A program made the position numbers and the translations under genes. Positions 56,756 through 64,000 of a stretch of DNA of 64,000 bases are shown piece by piece. Position 1 is the first letter of the stretch. Each line of letters opens with the position of its first letter. The stretch covers positions 1 to 64,000 of the forward strand of contig CANGHW010000008.1 in the NCBI GenBank assembly GCA_947453695.1. The letters run 5' to 3'. This stretch comes from Opitutia bacterium. GTDB taxonomy: Bacteria > Verrucomicrobiota > Verrucomicrobiia > Opitutales > Opitutaceae. The notes under the pieces were generated by a model. The model had not been told where the DNA came from. It searched no databases and saw nothing but the letters and a program-made list of their open reading frames with translations.

Positions 56756-57325
56756 CTAAGGACGGTGGAGGGCGACGCCGTAGTGCCAGGGCGGGAGGGC
56801 GAGGGGAGAAGGGGGCGGGGTGAGGTCGGCGGTGGCTGCCCAGGTGAGGATTTGGGCGGGCGTCGGGCGGATCGCGAGGGAGGGGCCGCGGGGCGTGGGG
56901 AGGTCGCTGCGCCAGTGAATCACGGCGACGAGGCCGCCAGGGCGGACGATAGCGCGGGCGAATTGGAGGAGGTCGACGGGGTCTTCGGCGTGGAGGATGT
57001 TGAAGAGGAGGACCGCGTCGCAGGAAGCAGGCGGGAGACCGAAACCATCGCGGTGCACATCGCGGACAGTGGCGCGAAGGTTGGTGAGACCTGCGGTGGC
57101 GGCCCGGGCGGTGGTGGTCGCGACCATCGCCGGATCGAGGTCGAGGGTGTGGAGCGTGCCGCGGATGCGCCGGGCGAGGGGAAGCGAGAAGGTTCCGTAG
57201 CCGCAGCCCAATTCGGCGACGTCGCCGGTGGTGGCGTCGAAGCCGAAGGCATCGAGGATCGAGGGAACGTCGAAGAGCGTTTCCCAGTAGGCTTGGGCGG
57301 GCATACCGCTCTCGCGGATGATCAT
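56756..57325 (-). CDS. Class I SAM-dependent methyltransferase
   Basis: This 189-residue protein starts MIIRESGMPAQAYWETLF and has SAM motif I in VAELGCGYGTFSLPLA. HTLDLDPAMVA (acidic ribose-binding residue) follows, then FNILHAEDPVDLLQFA and IVRPGGLVAVIHW, typical of small Rossmann methyltransferases. It is the last gene of the minus-strand metal-efflux run, 46 bp behind the Cys/His-rich exported protein. Its substrate is unknown. One possibility is a metalloid or other small molecule, given the neighbours, but the sequence does not show it. The open frame above 57325 is not coding-like. Confidence 0.88.
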   Translation of the reverse strand: MIIRESGMPAQAYWETLFDVPSILDAFGFDATTGDVAELGCGYGTFSLPLARRIRGTLHTLDLDPAMVATTTARAATAGLTNLRATVRDVHRDGFGLPPASCDAVLLFNILHAEDPVDLLQFARAIVRPGGLVAVIHWRSDLPTPRGPSLAIRPTPAQILTWAATADLTPPPSPLALPPWHYGVALHRP

Positions 57326-57371
57326 GGGGACGGCGGGAGGACCTGAACGGGAGGATTGAAGGGAGGGTGGA

Positions 57372-57866
57372 TCAGTGCGCGCAGATGCAGGCGTATTCGG
57401 CGAGTTTGCATTCGCCGCACTTCGATAGGTCCAACGTGAATTTGGCGGTGATGGTGGGCGAAGTAGGGGTGGACTTGATTTGCACGACGGTAGGGAGGTC
57501 GTTGCCGGCGGGGAGCGCGGCGGTGGAGAGCAGCGCGGTGGCGGTCTTGGTGAAGGTGAGTTTCGTCGGGGCGGCACGGTCGCCGGTGGTAACGGTCACG
57601 ACTTGTTCGGCGGGGGCGATGGCTTTGCCGGCGTCGTCGAGGAAGGTGATCTGGATCTTGCGGTCGGCGGTGACGAAGAACTCGGCGCGGGGGTGGATCG
57701 TGGCGATGATGCGGCCGCCGTGGGGGCCGGCTACTTTCTTCTCGTGAGTGTGATCGCTGGGGTCGTGTTTCTTTTCGGCGGCGGTGGCCGTCGAACATAG
57801 GTCGAAGGTGACCAATAGGACGGATAGGAGTGATAGGGCGGCGGCGAGGGAGCGGAGAGATTTCAT
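57372..57866 (-). CDS. Exported Cys/His-rich protein (PHGG type)
   Basis: This 164-residue protein has a signal peptide (AAALSLLSVLLVTFDLCSTA) cleaved near ATAAE. A His-containing segment (DHTHEKKVAGPHGG) follows, then a beta-rich domain and a C-terminal tail with Cys150, Cys153, Cys160, Cys162 and His164 (KCGECKLAEYACICAH). The tail looks like a metal-binding site. The PHGG part resembles the lipoprotein at 51696-52175. It is 39 bp downstream of the RND permease gene in the same direction, so it is probably an accessory periplasmic metal-binding protein. Confidence 0.85.
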   Translation of the reverse strand: MKSLRSLAAALSLLSVLLVTFDLCSTATAAEKKHDPSDHTHEKKVAGPHGGRIIATIHPRAEFFVTADRKIQITFLDDAGKAIAPAEQVVTVTTGDRAAPTKLTFTKTATALLSTAALPAGNDLPTVVQIKSTPTSPTITAKFTLDLSKCGECKLAEYACICAH

Positions 57867-57905
57867 GGTGGTGGATGGATGAGTTAGTGGTGCTGACGGG
57901 AAAGT

Positions 57906-60900
57906 TTACTGCGCGGCGGCGGCTTCGCGTTCGAGGGCTTGGGCGGCGGCTTGGCGGCCGAAATGGAAAAAGACGAGCGGGCGCACGAGGAATTCGAGCA
58001 GGGTCGAGGAGAGGAGGCCGCCGACGATCACGACGGCGACGGGGTGGAGGATTTCCTTGCCGGGTTGATCGCCGGCGAGGACGAGGGGGATGAGCGCGAT
58101 GCCGGCGGCGAGGGCAGTCATGAGGACGGGGACCATGCGCTCGAGCGTGCCGCGCTCGACCATCTGGCGGGTGAAGCCCTCGCCCTCGTGCTGCATGAGA
58201 TGGAGGTAGTGCGATAGCATCATGATGCCGTTGCGGGCGGCGACGCCGCCGACGGCGATAAAGCCGACGAGGGTGGCGATGCTGATGTTGTCGACCTTGA
58301 GCCACGTGTAGACGAGGCCGCCGACGAGGGAGAGTGGGATACTGAGCATCACCTGAAGCGCGAGGAGCCAGCTCTGGAAATAACCGTAGAGGAGAAACAC
58401 GATCACGACGAAGACGGCGGCACTGAAGATCACGATGCGGCGCGTGGCGTCCTGCTGGGCCTGAAACTCGCCCTCGTAGGTAACCCAGTAGCCCTCAGGG
58501 AGGGCGACGCGGGCGCTGACCTCGGATTGCAGGCGGGCGACGAGCGCGCCCACGTCGCGAGCGGTGGGTTTGATGGCGACGGTGAAGCGGCGCTGGCTGT
58601 TTTCGCGGAAGATGACGTTGGGGCCTTTGGCTTCGCGCACATCGGCGACCAGGCCGAGCGGGACGGGGCGACCGGTCGCGGTCTCGACGGGGAGTTGCGC
58701 GATCTTTTCCGGTGAGTCGCGCCACTCCGGCGGAAGGCGCAGGACGAGGTTGATGGCGCGCTGGCCGTCGCGGAGCTCGGCGATTTCCTTGCCGCCGACG
58801 AGGGTGCTGAGCTGGTCGTTGAGCGCGCCGGGGGCGACACCGTAGGCGGTCGCGCGCTCGCGATTGGCTTCGATGCGGAGCTGCGGGATGGACGATTGCT
58901 GGTCGAGCTTGGCGTCCTCGAAGCCCGGGATGGTTTGGGCGATGGCCTGCACTTCGGTGCCGAGGCGGCGGAGGGTGTCGAGGTCGGGGCCGAAGATTTT
59001 TACGGCGACGGGCGCGGAGACGCCGCTGAGCATGTGACCGATCCGATCGGCGAGTGGCCCGCTGACGACGGCGAAGATGCCGGGGATGCGGCGGAGGCGG
59101 GCCTGGAGGTCGGCGAGGATGGCCTGACGCGAGCGGCCGGCGGTGGTGGCGGAGTCGGTGGTTGCGCGGAAATCGACGTCGAACTCGGCGGTGGAAACCG
59201 GGACGACGTGATCGCCGCGTTCGGCGCGACCGAGGCGGCGGCCGACTTTGCGCACCTCGGGGACGGCGAGAATCTGGGCTTCGATGATGTCGGCGATCTT
59301 GTTCATCTCATCGAGCGACGTGCCGGGCGCGGAGGTGGCGGCGACGAGGGCGGTCTCCTCGCGGAAGGTCGGGAGAAAATCTTTGCCCATGCGGGCGTAG
59401 AGGGAGAAAGCGGCGGCGACGCCAGCGAGCACGAGAAGGAGAACGGGGAGCGGGTAGTCGAGGCCGAGGCGGAGGAGCGTGCGGCGCAGGAGGTGTTTCA
59501 GAGCGCGAACGAAACGGCCGTCGTCATGCACCGTGCCGGGGCGGGGGGAGAGTAGGAACGAGCAGAGGACCGGGATAAGCGTCAGCGATACGATGAAGGA
59601 CGCGACCATGCTAATGATCGTGGCGACGGCGATGGGGGCGAATAGTTTGCCCTCCACGCCGCTGAGCCCGAGGAGCGGCAGAAATACGAGGATGATGAGA
59701 ATGGTGGCGTAGAGGATGGAGTTGCGAACCTCGCCAGAGGCGCGACCGATGACCTGGAGTAGAGGGTGCGGGTGCGGCGCGGAGGCGTTTTCGCGAAGAC
59801 GCCGGAAGACGTTTTCAACATCCACGATGGCGTCGTCGACGACCATGCCGATGGCGACGGCGAGGCCGCCGAGGGTCATGGAATTGACCGAGAGGCCGAG
59901 CCACTGAAACGTGAGCAGCGTGATGGCGAAACTCATGGGCATCGCCATGAGCGTGATGAAGGTCGTGCGGAAATTGAGGAGGAAGAGGAACAGCACGACG
60001 GTGACCATAATCGCGCCGTCGCGGATGGCCTCCTTCAGGTTGCCGATGGCGTGGTCGATGAAGTCCTGTTGTTGGAAGAGAAGGGTGGTCTCGACGCCGG
60101 CGGGAAAGGAGGACTTCAACTCGGCAAGGGCGGCGGTGATCTCGGCGGTGAGCGCGCGGGTGTCGAAGCCGGGGGACTTGGTGATCGACATGATGACGCC
60201 GTAGGTGGGCGTCTTTTCCGGGGCGACGCTGACGGTGGCGTCGCCGCGCATGGGCTCGATGCCCCAGGCGACGGTGGAGACATCGGCGAGGGTGATCGCG
60301 CGGTCGCCGACGTGCTTAATGACGGTGCGCGAAAGCTCGGCGAGGTCGGTGGTCATCGCGAGATTGCGCACCATGATTTCGGTGGGACCGGTGCTGAGAA
60401 ATCCACCGGTGGTGGTGGTGGCGGCGTGAGCGACGGCGGCCTCGAGCTCGGCGAGGGTGACGCGATGGGCCTGAAGGCGGTAGGGATCGGGGCGCACCTC
60501 GATCTGTTTTACGCCGCCGCCCATGTTGAGGATCTCGGCGATGCCGGGGATGCTCTGGAGGCGGCGCTTGATGGTCCAGTCTGCGAGGGCGCGGACGTCG
60601 CGCGGCGGGATGTAGCCGGGCTGGCCCTCCTTGAGGGTGGAGCGGACGCCGACGAGGAGGATCTCGCCCATGAGGGAGGCGACGGGGGTGAGAAACGGTT
60701 GCACGCCGGGCGGGAGCTGGCCGCGGGCGGACTGGAGACGCTCCTGCACGAGAGTGCGCGCGTGATAGATGTCGGTGTCCCAGCCGAACTCGGCGTAAAC
60801 GAGCGAGAGGGCGACGTCGGAATTGGAGCGGAGGCGCGTGAGGCCGGTGACGCCGAGCAGGGCGGACTCGAGGGGTTGCGTGACGCGCGTCTCGACTTCC

Positions 60901-61076
60901 TCGGGGGCGAGCCCTGGGGCCTCGGTGAGAATAATGACGGTGGGCTTGGTGAGATCGGGCAGAACCTCGACGGGTAGGCGCAGGGCGGAGTGCGTGCCGA
61001 GGGCGAGGAGGAGAAGGGAGAGGCCGAGAACGATCGCGCGGTGGGCGAGCGACCATTGGATGAGGCGGTGGAGCAT
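57906..61076 (-). CDS. czcA-like: Heavy-metal efflux RND permease (CzcA/CusA-like)
   Basis: This 1056-residue RND transporter has twelve expected helices. The N-terminus has VEVLPDLTKPTVIILTEAPG, and the periplasmic domains contain RPDPYRLQAHRVTL. The TM4 region reads VVDDAIVDVENVFRRLRE. Other RND motifs are RNSILYATILIILVFLPLLG and the TM10-12 segment GGVAARNGIMMLSHYLHLM. The acidic pair in TM4 differs from CzcA (VDGA) and CusA (VDAA). It exports a cation from the periplasm or cytoplasm through the CzcB- and CzcC-like partners encoded upstream. MLHRLIQWSLAHRAI is chosen as the start. Confidence 0.95.
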   Translation of the reverse strand: MLHRLIQWSLAHRAIVLGLSLLLLALGTHSALRLPVEVLPDLTKPTVIILTEAPGLAPEEVETRVTQPLESALLGVTGLTRLRSNSDVALSLVYAEFGWDTDIYHARTLVQERLQSARGQLPPGVQPFLTPVASLMGEILLVGVRSTLKEGQPGYIPPRDVRALADWTIKRRLQSIPGIAEILNMGGGVKQIEVRPDPYRLQAHRVTLAELEAAVAHAATTTTGGFLSTGPTEIMVRNLAMTTDLAELSRTVIKHVGDRAITLADVSTVAWGIEPMRGDATVSVAPEKTPTYGVIMSITKSPGFDTRALTAEITAALAELKSSFPAGVETTLLFQQQDFIDHAIGNLKEAIRDGAIMVTVVLFLFLLNFRTTFITLMAMPMSFAITLLTFQWLGLSVNSMTLGGLAVAIGMVVDDAIVDVENVFRRLRENASAPHPHPLLQVIGRASGEVRNSILYATILIILVFLPLLGLSGVEGKLFAPIAVATIISMVASFIVSLTLIPVLCSFLLSPRPGTVHDDGRFVRALKHLLRRTLLRLGLDYPLPVLLLVLAGVAAAFSLYARMGKDFLPTFREETALVAATSAPGTSLDEMNKIADIIEAQILAVPEVRKVGRRLGRAERGDHVVPVSTAEFDVDFRATTDSATTAGRSRQAILADLQARLRRIPGIFAVVSGPLADRIGHMLSGVSAPVAVKIFGPDLDTLRRLGTEVQAIAQTIPGFEDAKLDQQSSIPQLRIEANRERATAYGVAPGALNDQLSTLVGGKEIAELRDGQRAINLVLRLPPEWRDSPEKIAQLPVETATGRPVPLGLVADVREAKGPNVIFRENSQRRFTVAIKPTARDVGALVARLQSEVSARVALPEGYWVTYEGEFQAQQDATRRIVIFSAAVFVVIVFLLYGYFQSWLLALQVMLSIPLSLVGGLVYTWLKVDNISIATLVGFIAVGGVAARNGIMMLSHYLHLMQHEGEGFTRQMVERGTLERMVPVLMTALAAGIALIPLVLAGDQPGKEILHPVAVVIVGGLLSSTLLEFLVRPLVFFHFGRQAAAQALEREAAAAQ

Positions 61077-61104
61077 GGGGCGGCGGGCGGGCGGGCGGCG
61101 GTGA

Positions 61105-61137
61105 AGGACCAAGGGCCAATGACCGAGGACCAAGGGC
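61105..61137. repeat. Direct repeat AGGACCAAGGGC between czcB and czcA
   Basis: AGGACCAAGGGC occurs at 61105-61116 and 61126-61137, 21 bp apart, in the 74-bp gap between the adaptor and permease genes. The reverse complement reads GCCCTTGGTCCT. It looks like a low-complexity intergenic repeat word. Confidence 0.65.
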
Positions 61138-61150
61138 TATTGCCTTGTGG

Positions 61151-62335
61151 CTATTGGGCGGGGCGGCGGGATTGGCGGATGGTGATGACGAGGAGGGCGA
61201 CGAAGAGGATGGCGCTGAGGATTTGCCAGGGGCGCTGCGGGTGAGCGTGGTCGTCGTCGTGATCGTGGCCGTGATCGTGGTCGTGTGCGGCGGAGGGGGT
61301 GGCGGCGGTTTTCTTTTGCTGGTCGGGTTTGAGCTCGGAGCCGTCGGCGGCGTGTTCGTGACCGTGGGCGGCGTCGAGGGCGGCCTTGAGGGAGAGCGTG
61401 CCGCCGCCAGCGAAGGCGAGGGAGTAGGCGCCCTGGGTGACGACCTCGTCGGCAGGGAGGAGGCCGCGGAGAATTTCGACGGAGCGGTCGTTGGTCTGGC
61501 CGACGACGACGGGAGCTTTGACGAAGGCGTGGGGGAGCTCGAAGTGTTTGACGTAGACGAAGCGCGCGGCGGGATCGCCCTGGAGGGCGGCGCGGGGAAT
61601 GCTCGTCACGTCGGTGCGCGCGGCGACGACGATGGAGAACTCGGCGCGCATGCCGGGGCGCAAGGCGAGGCGGGGATTGGCGACGTGAAAGGCGGCCTCG
61701 ACGGTGCCGGTCTCGGCGTCGGCCAGCGCTCCGAGGTGCTCGAGATCGGCGACGTAAGTTTCGCCGGTGGCAGCGACGGTGATGCGGGCCTTTTGGCCGG
61801 AGCGGAGGCGGCCGGCGAGGTGCTCGGGCACGCGCGCGAGGGCGTAGACGTCGGTGAGGACGAGAATCTCGGCGAGGATTTTGTCGGGGCTGACGGGTTC
61901 GCCGGGGACGACGTGCGTGGCGCTGACGAGGCCGGAGATCGGGGCGGTGAGACGAACGGCGGGGGGCGATTCGTCGAACTGGCGGCTCTCGACGAGGACG
62001 GCGAGGTCACCCTGCTTGATGAAGTGGTCGTGTTTGACGTGCACCTCAAGGGCGCGGCCGGGAATGCGGCTGCTGATCACCGCGCGGCGACCAGGGTAAA
62101 CCTCAATGCGACCGAGGGCGAAGATGGTTTCCTCGAAATCACCGGGCTCCACGACGGCGGTTTGGATGCGGAGATTGGCGACGCCGGTGGCGTCGAGGAT
62201 GACTGTCTCCGGCTTGGGCGCACGCGGGGTGGCGGGAGCGGCGGGCTCGGCGGCGGGAAGGGTGGCGACGACGAGCAGCGCGACGAGGAGACGGAGGGAC
62301 GGAGAGACGCGGGAAGAGTGGGCGGGTGAGGTCAT
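61151..62335 (-). CDS. czcB-like: RND efflux periplasmic adaptor (CzcB-like) with His-rich tail and C-terminal helix
   Basis: This 394-residue membrane-fusion protein has a signal peptide (LRLLVALLVVATLPAAEPA) and an adaptor core: GRIEVYPGRRAVISSRIPGR, VKHDHFIKQGDLAVLVESR, RLTAPISGLVSATHVVPGEP and VPEHLAGRLRSGQ. A tail of about 45 residues (324-368) is rich in His and Asp ([15 protein letters not shown]). It ends in a hydrophobic helix (ILSAILFVALLVITI), which could anchor the C-terminus. The His tail could capture metal for export. Its start overlaps the czcC-like stop (ATGA). Confidence 0.93.
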   Translation of the reverse strand: MTSPAHSSRVSPSLRLLVALLVVATLPAAEPAAPATPRAPKPETVILDATGVANLRIQTAVVEPGDFEETIFALGRIEVYPGRRAVISSRIPGRALEVHVKHDHFIKQGDLAVLVESRQFDESPPAVRLTAPISGLVSATHVVPGEPVSPDKILAEILVLTDVYALARVPEHLAGRLRSGQKARITVAATGETYVADLEHLGALADAETGTVEAAFHVANPRLALRPGMRAEFSIVVAARTDVTSIPRAALQGDPAARFVYVKHFELPHAFVKAPVVVGQTNDRSVEILRGLLPADEVVTQGAYSLAFAGGGTLSLKAALDAAHGHEHAADGSELKPDQQKKTAATPSAAHDHDHGHDHDDDHAHPQRPWQILSAILFVALLVITIRQSRRPAQ

Positions 62336-63633
62336 GGCGCGAGCAGGGCGGTGGTGAGGGGAAACGTGGGAGCGGTGAGGGCTTCGAGGCGGACGAGCGC
62401 GAGGGCGTAGGCGACCTCGGCGTCGAGCAGCTCACGGCGGACGCCGATGAGGGCGCGGCGGGCATCGAGGACATCGACGAGCGGGAGCGAGCCCTCGGCG
62501 TAAGCGCGGCGCACGGCGGCGTGGGCTTCCTCGGTAGCGGGCAAGGCGGAACGGCGGAGCTGGCCGGCGAGGGCGTGGGCCGCGGTGAGGTCCTGCCAGG
62601 CGAGGGCGAAGGCGGTGCGCAGCTCAGCCTCGACGGCGCGGACGGATTGCTCGGCGCCGGCGAGGGTTTCGCGGGCGGCGCGGATGTTGCCCTGATTTTG
62701 GTGCTTGGTGGGCAAGGGCATGGAGAGTCCGGCGACGAAGGCGGCGTCGGTGCCATCGCGGAGAAAGCGGATGCCGCCGCTGGCGGTCACATCGCCGGTG
62801 GCTTGGGCCTGGGCGAAGGCGAGCGAGGCGCGGCGACTGGCGATGATCGCGGATTGCAAGGCGAGGCGTGGATGGGCGGCGAGGGCGGCGCGCAGCGGGG
62901 CCTCGGCGGGAAGGGTGTCGGGTAGGCGAAGCGAGCCGGTGAGCGAAGTGATCTCACCGGAGTCGCCGCCCCACGTCGCGGCGAGGGCGGTGGTGGCGGC
63001 GGCGAAGGCGGCAGCGGCGCGGGCGTGGTCGGCCTCGGCGGCGATGACGGCGGCGCGGGCGCGGGAGGTTTCGATTGTGGACGCGGCACCGGAGCGAGCG
63101 CGGGTGTCGAGCGCGGCGAGGGTGGCTCGGGCGAGTTCGAGGGGCTCGACGGCGAGGGCGAGGCGTTGGTGGGCGGCGACAGCGGAGAGATAGGCCGTGG
63201 CGGAAGCGGCGAGGAGCTCGGTGCGGCGAACGGCGAACTCCTGCGCGGCGATGTCGCGCTCGCGGGTGGCGACGGCGACGCGTTTCTCGCGCTTGCCGCC
63301 GCGCTCGAAGGTCTGGCTGGCCTGCACGGTGGCTTCGAGGCTACGCACGCCCTGCACGCGGCCGGTGCCGAGGACGTTTTCCAACGAAGCCTCGAGGGTG
63401 GGCGGCGGGCGCGCGGCGGCCTGCTCGACGAGGCCGGCGGCGGCGCGTTCGGCGAAGGCCTGGGCGGCGAGAGCGGGATGGCGTTCGGCGGTCAGGGCGA
63501 GGGTTTGCGGGAGGGTGAGCGGAGCCGCGGTGGGAGCATCGGCCGCGGACATGCCGCGGGCGCCGAGCAGCGTGAGAAAGACAATGAGGGACAGCGGAAC
63601 CGGAGAAGAGGGGAAGCAGGCGAAGAGACGCAT
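62332..63633 (-). CDS. czcC-like: Outer-membrane efflux protein (CzcC/TolC-like)
   Basis: This 433-residue TolC-family protein starts MRLFACFPSSPVPLSLIVFL, a signal peptide. The mature part has LTLPQTLALTAERHPALAAQ, a first long helical repeat (RRTELLAASATAYLSAVAAHQRLALAVEPL) and a second (ELRTAFALAWQDLTAAHALAGQL with VLDARRALIGVRRELLDAEVAYALALVRLE). These are the coiled-coil halves of the outer-membrane channel. It is the first gene of the RND operon, translationally coupled to the adaptor. The frame above 63633 lacks coding character. Confidence 0.93.
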   Translation of the reverse strand: MRLFACFPSSPVPLSLIVFLTLLGARGMSAADAPTAAPLTLPQTLALTAERHPALAAQAFAERAAAGLVEQAAARPPPTLEASLENVLGTGRVQGVRSLEATVQASQTFERGGKREKRVAVATRERDIAAQEFAVRRTELLAASATAYLSAVAAHQRLALAVEPLELARATLAALDTRARSGAASTIETSRARAAVIAAEADHARAAAAFAAATTALAATWGGDSGEITSLTGSLRLPDTLPAEAPLRAALAAHPRLALQSAIIASRRASLAFAQAQATGDVTASGGIRFLRDGTDAAFVAGLSMPLPTKHQNQGNIRAARETLAGAEQSVRAVEAELRTAFALAWQDLTAAHALAGQLRRSALPATEEAHAAVRRAYAEGSLPLVDVLDARRALIGVRRELLDAEVAYALALVRLEALTAPTFPLTTALLAP

Positions 63634-63761
63634 GGAAGGAAACGCAGACCAAAATGGATTCTTAGGCGGGGCCGCGCCCGGAGGGGCGCAGGGCGGAGAC
63701 CTCGGGAAGTGGGCGGCCGCGTGAGGCCGCAATTCACCCTGAGGGGAAGGCGCAGGGGAGG

Positions 63762-63779
63762 CGGACGGAAGTCCGTCCG
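63762..63779. repeat. Palindrome CGGACGG-AAGT-CCGTCCG
   Basis: A 7-bp perfect stem (63762-63768 with 63773-63779) lies just downstream of the partial gene at the right edge (read on the minus strand) and before czcC. It may act as an mRNA-stabilising or terminator-like element. Confidence 0.55.
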
Positions 63780-63782
63780 ACT

Positions 63783-64000
63783 TTAAACGAGCGAAGGCGC
63801 GCGCGCGGGGAGCGCGGCGCGAGCGACGAAGTGCCACGTGCGGGCGACTTCGCGCGGGGCGACGAGGCGATCGGTGAGGCCGCTAGGCGGCGGGTTCAAC
63901 GCGAGCGCAGGAGGCGGAAGAACAAAACAGAGCAGGACCGCGCAGAGGGAGGGCGGAGGGAGAATGGCGGTGTTGGCCGCCGGCTGAAAGGTGTCGGATT
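63783..64000 (-). CDS. C-terminal part of an unidentified protein, truncated by the window edge (possibly DUF2946-like)
   Basis: Reading the minus strand from the right edge gives an open frame of 71 residues that stops at 63785. It contains a hydrophobic stretch (CAVLLCFVLPPPALAL) and ends with VARAALPARAPSLV. The terminal pattern resembles the ends of small DUF2946 proteins that often accompany metal efflux genes, but that is a weak recollection. It is co-directional with the RND operon, 150 bp upstream of the czcC-like start. The N-terminus lies outside the window. Confidence 0.4.
   Translation of the reverse strand, partial: SDTFQPAANTAILPPPSLCAVLLCFVLPPPALALNPPPSGLTDRLVAPREVARTWHFVARAALPARAPSLV

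Noticed and set aside
59766-60977. Plus-strand open frame of 403 residues
   Set aside because: It is antisense to the RND permease, whose motifs are unambiguous.

Overview
The window is high-GC bacterial DNA with dense coding on both strands. It most resembles the Verrucomicrobia, probably Opitutaceae. The evidence is indirect: large TonB-dependent receptors whose TonB boxes read VELSPFEV and KLTEFVVG, many secreted carbohydrate-related proteins, ThuA and Gfo/Idh/MocA oxidoreductases, a SecA with a long internal insertion, a GH10 enzyme carrying tandem C-terminal domains of a type I associate with this phylum, and numerous short word-like intergenic repeats. No rRNA, tRNA, CRISPR array, phage or transposase was seen.

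Layout. 1-2512 (minus): a housekeeping run of pabA/trpG, nrdR, a hypothetical gene, a HIT protein and the edge-truncated start of an exported protein. 2588-5711 (plus): a tgt homologue lacking the three usual zinc cysteines, then a methyltransferase and a fatty-acid desaturase with overlapping stop and start codons. 5793-12775 (plus): UDP-glucuronate decarboxylase, a secreted NUP-family protein, secA with a terminator, and lnt. 12975-21093 (plus): a sugar-acquisition and oxidation cluster of TonB receptor with EF-hand loop, Ldh_2 oxidoreductase, RhaI-type sugar isomerase, and a periplasmic PQQ dehydrogenase with an inserted cytochrome c. 21111-25122: two SDRs, hemolysin III, TspO and a Gfo/Idh/MocA oxidoreductase. 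25219-28116: a secreted alpha/beta hydrolase and a NamZ-type muramidase.

28149-36428: a xylan-utilisation-like locus, with a GH10 enzyme (plus) divergent from a TonB receptor, ThuA protein and WD40 protein (minus). 36545-38183: a DinB-like protein and an Fpg/Nei glycosylase. 38245-44177: a 1771-residue hybrid sensor kinase translationally coupled to a response regulator ending in a four-cysteine motif. 44397-47654: a Tat-exported oxidoreductase, a possible 32-residue membrane peptide, a lyase-like secreted protein and an NAD(P)-binding protein. 48274-48996: a protein of unknown function.

49328-64000: a metal-handling region. It holds a histidine-rich G3E (CobW-type) GTPase, a DUF3299 protein, a His-rich lipoprotein, SelO, a CorC/CNNM protein, a chromate transporter, a small methyltransferase, a Cys/His-rich exported protein and a complete heavy-metal RND efflux operon (czcA, czcB, czcC homologues), plus a partial gene at the right edge. 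The His-rich GTPase, two PHGG-motif exported proteins and the adaptor's His-rich tail suggest zinc- or copper-group metal homeostasis.

The most interesting signals are the zinc-ligand-free tgt, the methyltransferase-desaturase pair that could make a fatty-acid methyl ester, the kinase with its Cys-motif response regulator, the tailored metal locus, and families of short palindromic or word-like repeats that lie between genes and in two cases appear to have entered coding sequence.
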